Assembly: GCF_000143415.4 (NCBI RefSeq)
Contig: NW_003314282.1
Coordinates: 949,374 to 1,013,373, forward strand
Length of the DNA stretch: 64,000 nt
Reading direction: 5' to 3'
DNA from: Selaginella moellendorffii
Taxonomy: Eukaryota; Streptophyta; Lycopodiopsida; Selaginellales; Selaginellaceae
In this document: positions 35,306-46,950 of the stretch, piece after piece
Layout: each line of letters starts with the position of its first letter
Position numbering within the stretch: the first letter of the stretch is position 1
Notes under the pieces: model-generated
Told to the model about the DNA's origin: nothing
Database searches by the model: none
What the model saw: the letters and a program-made list of their open reading frames with translations, nothing else
Translations under genes and position numbers: made by a program

Positions 35306-35875
35306 TGATATTGTGGCAGTCCAAAAAAATGTAATTATAATATTTCAAATTACTCCAAAATTTGCCTATCAAACTCTACTCGTGGCTCCAAGACTCCATG
35401 TTGCCATGGTGCTGTCCTCAATCGACAAGAGCTCCTCCACAAACACATCAGTCTGAAAGTATTTGCCATCCATGCTTCCAGATCCATAGAATATATTCAA
35501 ACTCGACAAGCGGCTGCTTCTCCATGAAGACAGATCGAACTCCGTTAATCTCCTCCAGAAACTCATCATCCACTCACATTTCCTCGAAACTACCCATGCT
35601 TCTAGATTCATGTTGCAGCTACAAAACATTGGCATCATTATTGCACAAAAACTTCTTGCCCAGCTTGAACAATTCCATCTCCAAAATCACTCAAGGAGGG
35701 TGAGGATACTAATAAGGGTGAGGAACTCAATAACGCAGCAGGCCAAGCTGGTGAAATGTCTACGATCATCAAGGTATACATCTTTTTTAAGTTCTCTTTC
35801 TTTAGAAAAAGACAGCAGGGAAGAGAAAAATCCCAATAGTGAACTAGCGGTGGTGGCAAATCTTTATTGAATCTT
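35306..35875. repeat. Block P, copy 1
   Basis: Sequence upstream of F-box remnants that recurs at about 50760-51050 and 63195-63610. On the minus strand it reads pieces such as MMSFWRRLTEF, FYGSGSMDGKYFQTDVFVEE and LSIEDSTMATWSLGA; alternative frames give DDEFLEEI and FMEKQPLVEF. A related piece, MDEEFLEEI, SWMEKQPHV, lies on the minus strand at about 59140-59250 and, on the plus strand, at the right edge. Unrecognised family, decayed. Confidence 0.5.
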
Positions 35876-35879
35876 AGCT

Positions 35880-36485
35880 CCTTTGGCTCTAAACCTTCCA
35901 GGTTAGGATCTACCAGCTTTTGGTTATCACCAATTTGCTTTAATGTGTGCATCAATTGCTGCTTGACAATAGTTTTCATTTGAGGTGGCAAAAACTCAAG
36001 ACTAAGGCCAATGTTTGCGTTGAGGATGTAGCTCTTTACCATGTCCAGGAAGTAACAGGAATAATCAAGTATTGTCCCTATGAGTATGTGTATGTTCCCA
36101 TAGTTTCTTCATGATTCCATAGATGTGCTTTCGAAAGCAACCCTTTCTTGTCTTAACATTGGAGATGTACTCTATCAGGATTTTATTTTTCCCTAGTGTC
36201 TTTTTCTAAACAAAGGAAAACTTAAAAGAAGAAACCATGTAGAAATTAAATACCATGATGATCAAGCCGTGTTGCATTACCGAGTGCATCGGTAGTGGCT
36301 CAACAATGGTTTTCATTTGAGGTGGCAAAGTTGATTCAATATTGCAGGCACATAGCGTTTGTCTAGAGAATTTTAGACTAGTACACGTGAGTATGTATAG
36401 CTCCCATAACTTCTTGATTCCATAGATGTGCTTCCGGTCATGGCACTTTTTTATCTCAGCATCGGAGATGTACTCTAGCGGAAGT
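35880..36485 (-). repeat. Block Q, copy 3
   Basis: Minus-strand reading gives two successive units with RKHIYGIKKLWELY and HIYGIMKKLWE, plus LPPQMKTIV twice. The outer part (about 36080-36385) is the partner of 1745-2056 and marks the outer end of the right arm. Unrecognised. Confidence 0.5.
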
Positions 36486-36689
36486 TTTTGTTTCCCAGCT
36501 GTTTTGTTCTACAGAAATAGTGGAGCTCTTGCCGTCTACATCCATCCAAGGCCAAGAAGTTCACGTTCAAGATCTTCCTTGACTATATTTGACTGGTCTA
36601 ACCCTAAAAATAAATTTCCATTCATGCTTGCAGAGGAGCAAGATAGATTGGTCACAGCCACCATGTAAGCGTGTCATTGCATGAGGAGG

Positions 36690-37089
36690 AGGACCTTTGA
36701 GACGCGACACATAGAGACATCGACGATTGACGTCTTTAAATAGATCATTTGGCCTTCTAGATAACTTGTTCTTCCAAAATCAATGCTGGGGATGTGAAAA
36801 AGCTCCAGGATGCGAGAAGTCACACATGCAATGGATTGCAAACAAAGAAGGTGCGAATTGATCAATCTTTTCTTTTTCCCTCATCAGATTTTCTTCTATT
36901 TGCTAGAGCTTAATGGGATTGTCTGAAGCAAAGGTCGACAAGATCCTGGAAGTGGCAGAAAAGATAGTGGTAAGTGCCTTGGATCGCAACTACTCTGGCA
37001 AGTCGGCTATACCACTGGGAATGAGGCTCTTCAAAGTGAAAATCTGTGATACTGGAAGCCAACTTTTCGATGATCTTCACTTCTTTGCT

Positions 37090-37134
<45 letters not shown>

Positions 37135-37530
37135 ATGCACCAGGTGGTATAGAAACGATGACAATCACCAAAGTCCTTGGCGAATTCCAAACTGACAAAA
37201 CTCAGCTCACGCATACTCTTTGCATAGCCGTGCAGCTGCCGTTTGGCTTAAATGGAGTTAATGGTAAAAAGTGGCCTACATCGACACCGAGCTGGCATTG
37301 TATGATCGTTTTCCTTGCTGTGAATTCTAAACGATGCATGAGGTCGTATCAAATCATTCCCATCACGGAAAGGTGGACTGTATCCAACAACTGCTCATTG
37401 ACAAACTTAAGTGTTTAAGCTCTTGGTCCCGTGAGTATTCCAGATCGTGTACATACAGCATACACATACGAACATCGATACAACCTTCTGACTAAAATGA
37501 CTGAAGAACCGATCAGGCTCTTGGTAAGAA
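36690..37530 (+). pseudogene. DMC1: DMC1 remnant, copy 2 (best preserved order)
   Basis: All on the plus strand in order: [18 protein letters not shown] and QTKK near 36785-36860, an intron, GLSEAKVDKILEVAEKIV at 36913-36970 ending at a GTAAGT donor, an ITGNEAL region, DTGSQLFDDLHFF near 37050, a (CT)n tract, GGIET-TITKVLGEFQTDKTQL (Walker A region, with the invariant Gly changed to Asp) at 37140-37210, an IIPITERW piece near 37360, and AYTYEHRYNLL with KMTEEPIRLL at 37460-37525. YEHQYNLL and EEPFRLL are DMC1 signatures. Stops, lost exon parts and the damaged ATP site make it a pseudogene. Confidence 0.85.
37091..37131. repeat. (CT)n microsatellite inside DMC1 remnant
   Basis: A pure CT run of about 20 units located a few bases upstream of the CAG before the GGIET exon, as in the other two remnants. 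Confidence 0.9.
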
Positions 37531-37659
37531 ATAATTATCTTCTATCCAGTTCTTACAAGGAAGTGCGACTCTGGACTCCATTACCAGATTGTTTCAGGTG
37601 GTGTTCTCAATGCTTGCAAGCTACTTGTGCCTTGTTGATTTCAGTTGAGCAGCTAGTTA

Positions 37660-38800
37660 TACGTTAGAGTTTTCCCTACGTGGCTTACTATTACATGATG
37701 TAGCTGGTTACGGTGGGCCCGTACTCGGGACATGACCAGTTAGGATTGAGATCATGTGGCGAGGAGCCCGGGTTGTTGGAGAAAAGTTCTTGATGGACAA
37801 GCAGCGGAGGTGGGATTGAGAGAGGGCTGGTGCTCTGCACACGTGGGGTGTTCACACTAAATCTGAGATGAGGTTAGATTCTTGGATTGTCATCCTTGTT
37901 TCAACTAGGAGTCATTTCCGTCCACAATCCATCTTATGGTGGAGATAAGAAGAATGGCTCTTCAGTTGTCAAGGATGACTGAGGTCTATTTCTCATGCTA
38001 ATGATTTATCTTCCTTTTGATGAATTGATAAATTGTTTCGAGGCAGTGAGTTAAGAAATTTAAAATTGGAAGGGTTGTGATGTGATGCTCACAAACCTTT
38101 TGAGATTGTGAGTTGAGAATTGTGTAAATTGGGGCTAGTATGATAAATTCATGGTTAAAGAACTTGTGGTGTGGCACTTATAAATCTTTTGAACTTGAGA
38201 ACTTTTGAGGTTGTGAGTGTAAGCTAAGCTAGCATGATAAATTCATGGCTAAAGGGCTTGTGGTGTGGCACTTATAAATCTTTTGAGATTGTGAGCTAAG
38301 AATTGAGAGAGCATGGCTGGCATGACAAAGTCATGGCAAAAAACTTGATGCTCACATATCTTTAGAGATTGTGAATTGAAATATCTGAGTTGGCTTGGTT
38401 CTAGGTAGAGAAATGCAATTGTGATGCTGTGATGAGATGAATTACATGTAGATATTATGCTTGAGTGTGCACAAACACCCAATGCATGTAAAGATTCATG
38501 CAGTTTTTGAAGAGATGAGATGGAGGCTAGAGTAAAAGGTAAGTAAGTACAGGAGTAATCGCTACAGAGTAAATTGCAATGTTAGTTTGGATACCCCATT
38601 GGACATAGGTTGAACGGGATTGAGATGATGTGGCGAGGAGCTAGGTCCTTGGAGAAAAAGGGGTTCTTGACAAGCGTTTCGGGGATGGACAAGCAATGGA
38701 GGTGGGATTGAGAGTGGCCGGTGCTCTGCATGCGTGGGGTGTTCACGCTCAATCTAAGATGAGGTATAAGAGTCATTTCCGAGAACAAAATCCCTTAATA
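37660..38800. repeat. LTR-like repeat, copy 2, plus restart
   Basis: Direct match to 17970-18905. After its end near 38590 the beginning of the same repeat appears again (about 38600-38770), as expected if two adjacent LTRs or a nested copy recombined. The second start runs into the F-box promoter and removes its TATAAAT. Confidence 0.5.
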
Positions 38801-38848
38801 AGACTACTTAATTGTTTTAAGGCAGGGCAATATTTTACGGCACTGGGG

Positions 38849-40377
38849 ATGAAAAGGCCGAGGAGCGCCTTGGACGAGATTCAGCACAGCGAGCTGGTCT
38901 TCTTGGTCGATCGGATGAGCACCGAGAGGCGCAACAATCTGTGCTCCATGGGCGATCTCCCCGACGACGTTCTCATCCGGATCTTGTCCCTGCTCGCCTC
39001 CTCGCGCCAATTGTATTGGTGTAGCCTGGTGAGCAAGAGGTGGGCGCATCTGGCAAGGCTAGTCACGCACTTCAGGTTGGAATCGTCCGGTGAGCATGAG
39101 CAACAGGGTCTCCTTTCCTGGTTTGGCAGCAGCAGCAGCAGCAATCTCCGCTCCCTGTCTTTGACAGGTTTTTCAAAGCAGCCACGCTCTTGTCTTGACT
39201 GGCTACCGGTGATTGGAAAAACCCTCCACTCCCTTACCATCAGCGTCAGTGTCGATGGTTTCTGGTCCAGCATTCTCGCCTGCCAGCAGCTACGGTGCCT
39301 CCATATCAACGATGGTGTCGAGCTTGGTGGCCCGCTCACGACCAAGGCAGCAGCTCCAATCCTTCCCGCGCTCGTCTACTGCTTCATACGCACACGCTTG
39401 GACGTGGCCACGACGAAGCAGCTCCTCGAGTTGTGCCCCTCGCTCGTCTACTTCTGGCTGACCCAGCTGTTTGTGGAATCGGCCGGGACGCATATGCTCA
39501 AGAGTCACTGCCTCGACTCCCTGGTGATTGGAACCCACAGGGTCCCCGGCAGGAGCGTTACCAACTTTTCTCTCGCGCTCGACATGCCCAAGCTCCGGTG
39601 GATGTCTGTCACCGTGGTACCGCGCATGGAGCTCTCGCCGTCTACGTGCAACGTGGAATGGGTGCATCTGCATGGGCAAGTGCGAATCATCCAGGGCTTG
39701 GTCATGTCCAAGCTCAACAGGCTCACGCTCAGCAATACCTTCCGAGGCAATGCCCACGTCGAGCAAGTTCTCGAGCCGTTTGTTTTCAGGAGGTCGAGCA
39801 TCAGTGGCATCAAGCAGCTCGACCTGTTTATGGATTCGGCCGACTTCGGGCCCAGATCCGTTAACCTCGCACAGCTCTTGGAGCCGTTCCATGGCCTTGA
39901 GGCACTTCACATCTTTCGCGTCACCATCAAGGTACATTTTTTTTTTCTCAAGGATCGTAGTGTACCAGTTACAAACTTGGACTGCTTTTTGTGTTTCAGA
40001 GCTTGAGCCTCGCGGGGTGGAGCAGCAGGCACGCGCCACTGCGCGTGCACATTGACACCTCCTACTCGAACAAGTGGATGCCGTGCTGGGACAGTGACGA
40101 GATCGAGTTTGTGCGGGAGCTGGTGGTGAGCAGCAGCTGTGTGACGCAGCTCGAAGTAACAGGCGTTGTGTGCATTGAGGAGCCGGCTGAATTTCGGCCC
40201 CGGGTGCCTCCGGCGATCGTGGAGCTGGGCTCAGCGTTCCCCGGTCGTGTCAAGGTGCATCCCATCCGCTTTGGCATGCCACCGCACTGCAAGCCCAAGC
40301 TTGATTCGGAGGCTCCCTACACTGCAATCCACCACCGGTGCGCAGGTTTCGACGAGAACACGGAGGCGTGTGCGTGA
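38849..40377 (+). CDS. F-box/LRR-like protein, open copy 3 with small deletions
   Basis: Exons 38849-39931 and 40000-40377, intron 68 bp GT-AG (not a multiple of three); product 486 residues. An in-frame ATG at 38696 exists upstream, but homology starts at MKRPRSALDE. Compared with the other copies it has lost four residues after SALD and one near RMSTER, and in exon 2 seven residues between PHC and KPKLD; all are in-frame. F-box present (SMGDLPDDVLIRILSLL, SLVSKRWAHLARL). Leucine-rich segments follow and the end is FDENTEACA. Possible SCF substrate receptor. The promoter has lost the TATAAAT found before its paralogues, so expression is doubtful. Confidence 0.82.
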
Positions 40378-40690
40378 ACCAGCGCCTCCTGGTGCCACCG
40401 GTCAACGCATTGGAGATGGCGTCGCCTCCTGATCTTGCTGGCACTGAAGGGAGAGATTACAGTGTGGCCGGTTGGCGAACTCCAAGTCGTGAATTTCCAA
40501 GACTTCTGCGTCAAAAGCCGATCGATCTGACCATGAAACTGTTGAATAACGAAGCTGATGGAGACAATATAGGAAGGGGTGCGTCTCCACAAGAAATAGA
40601 AAATCGAATCATTTCCTTTGATATCTAGGGATCACTTTGTTCGTCCTGGAAATAAGCTCGATTACAATCAAACAGTGATCACTTTTTGAC
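40378..40690 (+). pseudogene. Shortened block X/Y
   Basis: Only the last part of the block remains between the F-box gene and the LTPG-like gene: equivalents of LAGTE, VAGWRTPSRE, LRQKPIDLTMKLLNNEA and ASPQEIENRIISFDI. Large internal deletion compared with 20540-21360. Confidence 0.5.
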
Positions 40691-40801
40691 AGACCTTCGT
40701 ACGCTTGGAACCTCGCTTGTGTTGCACCTGATTCTTTGCGACCCCAGGAATTCACGTCTTGTTTGCACTTGAAAAGGAACCACGGCAGGTGAAGGCGTTC
40801 C

Positions 40802-41292
40802 ATGGCTCTGACACTCGTCGCCATTTTATCCTTCGTTCTTGCTTCTGCAGTTGCTGGCTCTCGAGTGTGTAACATCCAGCAAGTAACACTGATGTTGCAA
40901 CCGTGTTCCGAATCTCCGCATGACTGGCCAACGCAGGCCTGCTGTGACAATCTCCAGGGAATTGCCGAAGCTTGCACTTCCGAAGTGTTTCTCAACGCCA
41001 CCAAGTCCGTTGTCCTGGTTGATCTGACAGCAAAATGTGAGATGGAACGACTAGAATTTCAATGCAAACAAGGTATGTGCCTGTGGATCAGTTTCTAGCG
41101 TACGAGAGCTCAACTCTCTCTACAGCACCAGTAGCATCAGTGTCAGTAACTCTTGTCCAAAGCCATCGAGGTAAGAAACAAAAGCAGGGACAGCCTAGCT
41201 TCTCAAAATCTTTTTAACGCTTTGTGTCCTCAGAACATCACCGTCATCAGCAGTTGAGTTACTGTGATGGCAATTCCTGCAAATGCTGCTAG
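40802..41292 (+). CDS. LTPG-like protein, 7-Cys variant without GPI signal
   Basis: Predicted exons 40802-41072, 41126-41170 and 41234-41292, with introns of 53 and 63 bp, giving 124 residues. Signal peptide at 1-20, then the lipid-transfer domain with C23, C35, C47-C48, C58, C79, C88. The eighth Cys is missing: the CxC pair reads CTS. The linker after the domain reads APVASVSVTLVQSHRG, as in the 54404 gene. The last exon ends after SYCDGNSCKCC, so the Pro-rich stretch and hydrophobic GPI-attachment tail of that paralogue are absent. Lipid-transfer proteins bind hydrophobic ligands in a four-disulphide cavity; this one would have a broken disulphide and be secreted rather than anchored. It may be a pseudogene. 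Without splicing the first frame ends at residue 98. Confidence 0.65.
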
Positions 41293-41439
41293 AAAGATAG
41301 CTCGATCGATCAATCCAGCAAGAGATCACTCCACCGGACAAGCTTATCGCCCATCAGTCGCTGTTAGTTCTATAGATCCGTGGAAGTGATTTAGCGACTG
41401 TGAATTGGACAATTGTTGTTGCTCCAGTATAAAATTGAC

Positions 41440-41960
41440 GCTGTAATGGTCTGTTCACAATATAAAAACGTTGGGGCAGAAGGTAGTGTTGCCATTTCGA
41501 GACAGCATGAATGACCGCAAGCATTTCCTGCTCATATACCGAAAGTCAAGACACTATCTAGTACTCCCCTTGTCGCAGCACTACACCAACGCCAGCATCA
41601 GTTTCAACAATGAAATGCCGAGAAAAGTTAGGTAGCTTTAACAATGGTAATAACCTCTCCTTTAAGAGCTCGAATGACATTGAGCCGCATCAGACCATAA
41701 TAAAGTTGATGAGTGGAGGATGTCACTAAGTGGTGCTGCGATATAAGCGAAGAATAAACTGTCAGAGATAGTAGCCATAAAAAGCTCACAACTGCTTAAG
41801 TGACTTTGGTAAAGGCTATTCTGCAACCATTGACAATTTCGACTCATCAATCCATATCTTGCCATAGAATCTAAGATATTGAATCGTTTGCATCCCAAAT
41901 GAACACTTGGTGAGCTTGCGTCGAAATGATAATCTCAAGATGATGTAGGTCGAAAATCTG
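41440..41960 (-). mobile_element. Ty3/gypsy RT-RNase H remnant
   Basis: Minus strand, read in several frames: LKLPNFSRHFIVETDAGVG with V-LRQG, then LSVYEQEMLAVIHAVSKWQ, HYLL. This is the RNase H start of Ty3/gypsy polymerases, with the ETDA active-site Asp. Upstream pieces include PLPKSL and a GYY-like stretch of the RT tail. Stops between the pieces show that it is dead. Downstream pieces near 41460 resemble the EQ-VT connection region. It lies just 3' of the LTPG-like gene in the opposite direction. Confidence 0.75.
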
Positions 41961-41969
41961 GTTGTCCAT

Positions 41970-43150
41970 TGTTGGAGCATGAGCAGAAGCCTTCTGCATG
42001 GTCTCTCCTAGCATGAGCTTGATTGCTCAGCTCATTACTGACGTGCTGCTTGAAGAAAAGTTCTAAGAAAAGCATTCTTTAATCCCAATCTGGAAAAGCA
42101 TTTACGGAGAGTCACTATAAATAGCCTCAACCTGGTTTTGTTATTTCCCTCTAAACTTGCCAGTGTTGTCATGTGCTCATTTGAATTGCGAAATGTCACA
42201 ACTTCACTCATGGAAGTGCTTGTAGCCGCTCCACTAACTACTCCAGTTGCCATGGTTCTGGTCACTCCATAACAAGGCTAAAGATTGGGATTAAAAATAG
42301 TGGCAACAATTCCTCATTATTGACAATTTGCCCTCAAAAGAAACTGGGAAATCTGGATCAAGACTTGCTACTTCTATACAGAGAGAGTCTGCTATATCTC
42401 GTTTTTGTATTTCTCTTTCCTCCTTTCCCTCTAATCTTTCAAGATCTCCTTCTTCCAAGGCTTCTCTATCTCTTGACACATAAATTACGAGAAGATTCTT
42501 GCTGGGTGGCCTAGCTTCTCTTACTCAGCACTCATTCTCAGCTCACGAATGCAATCTCCTGGCTAACACACCAAAGATGTGAGCCCACTCACACACCCTC
42601 CAAGCAAGACCAAGATTGACCATGCCTTGACTGTGGTTGACCATGAGAACTATTCCAAGAGAAAGCATTGTGAGCCAAAAACATAAGATAAAATTGAAGC
42701 TTTTACTATTGTTTGTTCACATCACACTTTATTGCTTTCACACTTCTATGTCATGCCCTCTTTCTTTCCTTGCTTCTCCTTTTATCCTCTTTTCTTCTTC
42801 CATGGTTTTTTTTTCCCATTTTAGTCTTTCCTGCACTTTTAATTCTCTTTTCAACCTAAGTTCATTCTCCCAAACACAAGAACAATTTATTAGTTAGCTT
42901 TCTTTTCTCTCCATCTTTCTTTTTCTTTCCTTGCTTTCTTGCATTGATTCCTCCATAAATCATATTGTCTCTCTAACTCATGTTATATTATTTTTCTTTA
43001 GGATTTTTAGAATCTCTTTTATGGAAAATTCCCTCAACTCTACCACCTTTCCACCCTAAACCAAAGTGAAAATGCTTATGTTTGCCTCAAGTCCACAATT
43101 TGGGATAAAAATCCAGTTGACAGAATCACTTAAAGAAAATGGACTTTTAT
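41970..43150. other. AT-rich sequence, possible retroelement flank, nothing intact
   Basis: Contains short frames (for example - 42035-42265) and long T/C-rich runs, but I see no recognised coding or RNA gene. It may belong to the Ty3/gypsy remnant at 41440. Confidence 0.35.
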
Positions 43151-46100
43151 ACAATAAATGAGTTTTCTTTCTTTTTGTGCCCATACTTGTCATTTTAGAT
43201 ATTCACCTTTGTCATTCATTATACATATTCACCATATCCCTTAGTATAGGTTAAATTCCTTACTCTAAGTCTATATCCTATATTCATATTTGACTCACAA
43301 CATTGACCATATAGTAAAAGTTAGTGCTTGAAATTTGATCTATAAATATATATAAAATAAAAAGTAAAGAGAGAAAGAAAAGGGGATAAAATAAAGATAA
43401 AAATAACTTATTTTTTAAAATGGATTTCCCTCCCTTTTATGCCCATTTTTGGTATTATAAATGTTCACCTTTGTCATTTATCATATATCCACTATATATC
43501 CGTAGGTTGACTTTCTTACTTTAAGTCTAAACCTTGAGCTTATATTTAACTCATATTGACCACATGGTCAGAACTGATACCTCAAAATTGATTTATGAAT
43601 GAATACAGAAAAAAACATAAAAGTATAAAAAAAGATAAAAAAATAATCTATCATTTCAAGTGGGTTTCCCTCTATAGTGTAATTCTTTTATGCATTTTGC
43701 TATGCATATTACAACCAATAAAGTTTTGAACTCCTTTTTGCAAAGAAATTGATATTATTATATAAGTTTATGTTTTGTATATTTATACTAAAAATATTAT
43801 GGAGGATGCAATTTATAGTTAAAGTTTATGGATTTGTAGATCAACAATGATTATAGTGAAATTTTTTACTAATACCCACTTGTCTCTGCCTCCATTCTTT
43901 AGAAAGAGTATATGAATATAAATATTATTGATGTTTAGTAGGAGGAAGAATTACACTAAAATACATTTTTTCCTTATGTTTTACCATGTATATCACAATA
44001 GATTTAGGGTAAAAGAAGGAATTTATGAAAGAATTGATATTATTCTTTAATTTCTTATGATTTGTGTACTTGCACTAAGGATATTATAGGGGACATAATC
44101 AATAGTTGGAAAAATAAATCCTTTACAAATTTGTGGATCTACAATGATTAGGGTGAGGTTTTTTGCTAATGGCCACCTACTTTCATCCTTCACTCCCTTA
44201 TCATTCCTCAAGAAGAGCCCATGAATATGGATATTATTAATGTTGAGCAAAAGAAAGAATCATTTGATATGGAAATTGATGATGAAAGTACACACATTTT
44301 ATTCACTACAAACAATAATATAAGTAATATAAAATTTTTGATAAGATTTATAGATATCTGGATGGATTTCAATAAATGAATGCATATAGAAAAAAGTAAA
44401 GAAAAAAAAGATAAAAATAATTTGTCCTCTTAAATGGGTCTCCCTCCCTTATGCCCATATTTTCTATTGTACATGTTCATATTTATTATTTTACCATATA
44501 TATCCTTTAAGGTAGATTAAATTCTTTCATTTCATATAAAAAGAAAGCAAGAGAGAATGTGAATGACTGGAATAATTGTGATAATTACATTATTGTGTTG
44601 CATATCATAACTGATAAAGCCTTGAACTCCCATTTATAAAGAAATAAATATTGTTATTTAATTTTTAATACATTTAAACTATTTTTTTTTTGTGTTTTAC
44701 CATGTATATCACAATAGGTGAATTTTTGACCTCCCATTTACGAAAGAATTGATGTTGTTTTTTAATTTTTTATGATTTATGTACTTGCATAAAAACTATT
44801 GTAAAAGATACAATCAATAGTCGGGAAAACAAATCCTTTACAAATTTATGGATTAATAATGATTAAAGTGAGATTTTTTGCTAATAATCATTTGCTTCCA
44901 CCCCTCACTCCCTCATCATTCCTCAAGAAGAACCTATGAATATAATATTATTGATACTAAGCAAAAGAAAGAATCAGTTCATATAGAAATTGATACTGGA
45001 AGCACACACATTTTATTCACTAAAAAACATCAATATAAATGATATAAAATTTATGATAGGATTTATAAATATTTGGGTATATTTCAAAAGCTATACTCAA
45101 TTAATCCATAAATCTATACAGAATAAATAATAAAGAAAGAAAGAAAATAGGATAAAATGGAAATAAAAAATAACTTAACTTCTTAAATAAGTGTTTTCCA
45201 CTTTTATGCCTATATTTGTTATTGCAAATTTTTACTTTTGTCATTTATTATATATATTCATTATATAGATTAAATTCCCCAACTTCATAAAAGTAAAAAA
45301 TAAAAAAGAGCACGAATAACTGCAATAATAGCGGTAATTATACTAAAATATATTTCTTCCTTACATTTTGTTATGTGTATTGTAGATGGTAAGTCCTTGA
45401 GCTCCCATTTGAAAAAGATTTAATTTTGTTCTTTATTTTTTATATTTTATGTACTTTAGTTATGAAAAACTAATCCTTTACAGATTTGTGGATCAACAAT
45501 AATTAAAGTGAGAATTTTTGCTAAAGGCCACTTGCTTTTGCCTCTTACTCCCCATCTTTCTTCATAAAGAGTATATAAATATGGATATTACTGATGCATA
45601 GCAAGAGGAAAAACTAACTAATATAAAGATTCATAATGAGGGTATTCATATTTTATTCACTAAAGAACATCAATAAAAGTGGTGTAATATCTGTGACAAA
45701 ATTTATAAAGATTTTGGATGGATTTACTTAATTGATCCATAGATGGATATAAATTAAAAAGTAAAAAAAGAAAAAAAGGGAGATAAAATGGAAAGATAAA
45801 ATAACTTAAGTTCTCAAATATGTGTTCCTCTCTTTTATGCCCATACTTATTATTGTAGATGTTCATTTTCGTTATTTATTACATATATTTATTATGTAAG
45901 TTAAATTTCTTTATTTCATAAATGAGAAAGAGAGAGAGTGTGAGTGAATAATAGTGGCAATTGCAGTAAAATGCATTTCTTCTTTATATTTTGCTATGCA
46001 CATTGTAATTGGTGAGTTTTTGAACTCTCATTTGCAAATGAATTGATATTGTTCTTTATTTTCTTGTGCTTTGTATATTTTGATTGAAAAAACTAATCCT

Positions 46101-46950
46101 TTATAAATTCGTAAATCAACAATAATTGGAGTGAATTTCTTTGCGAAATGCTACTTGCCTTTACTATTTTTTTTGCTTTATATATTGGATGCAATTTATA
46201 ATTGTGCCTTATAAATCCATGTATCAGTAATGATTATAGTGAAATTCTTTGTCAATAGCCAATTCCTCTATCATTCTTCAAAAAGAGCCCATGGATATAA
46301 ATATTGCTAATACTCAGTAGCGGGAAGAATCGATTAATATGGAGATTGATGATGAAGGTGCCCACCTTTATTCACTAAAGAAGATTAATACAAGTGGTGT
46401 AAAACCTCTGATAAAATTTAGATTTCAAAAGCTATACTCAATTAATTCATAAATGTATATAAAATTAAAAAAAAGAAGAAAGGGGGATAAAATTAAGATA
46501 GAAAATAACATAGTTAATTTTGCTCCCTTTTATGCTTGCTGTTGTAAATATTCACTTTTGTCATTCACTATTATATTTATTATATGTTTTAGAGTAGGTT
46601 AAATTCCTTATCTTATGTTTATGCTTTGAGCTTACATTTGACTTACATTGATTACATGGTCAGATCCATGAATGTATAAAAAATAAAAAAGAAATAAAGA
46701 AATAAAAGGGAATAAACTAGAAATAAAAAATAATCTATTTTCTTAAGTCCTTTTATACATATACTTGATATTGTAAATGTTCACTTTTGTCATTCATCAT
46801 ACATATCCATTATATCCCTTGGGATAGATTAAAAAATTTTATTTTGCAAAGGAGAGAGAAAAAGGGAGAGAAAAAAAGAGAATGTGAATAACATAACAAT
46901 GCTAGCAATTGCACTAAAATGTATTTAAAAAATAACAATCACACATATTT
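43150..46950. repeat. Diverged tandem repeat array, period about 0.63-0.75 kb
   Basis: Landmarks recur along this AT-rich stretch. A TTATGCCCATA-like motif lies near 43176, 43437, 44449, 45202, 45833, 46528 and 46750. A CATTCCTCAAGAAGAGCC-like motif lies near 44201, 44913, 45560 and 46270. Around them the same order is seen: AAATAAAAAGTAAAGA-like purine tract, CCCTTTTATGCCCA, a CATTTATCATATATAT stretch, TTTGTGGATCAACAATGATTA, and TTTTTGCTAATGGCCACTTGC. The copies are degraded and units are unequal. No gene. Confidence 0.65.

Noticed and set aside
1745-36385. Whole inverted duplication as a large transposon with long inverted repeats
   Set aside because: The arms contain ordinary gene copies and no transposase or matching terminal sequence at the outer ends; segmental duplication explains it better.
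39290-40039. Long open frames (over 200 codons) opposite to the F-box genes, e.g. 19435-20082, 39290-40039, 59789-60451 on the minus strand
   Set aside because: They recur because the F-box coding sequence is GC-rich with few stops on the other strand; they cross the intron and show no protein family features.
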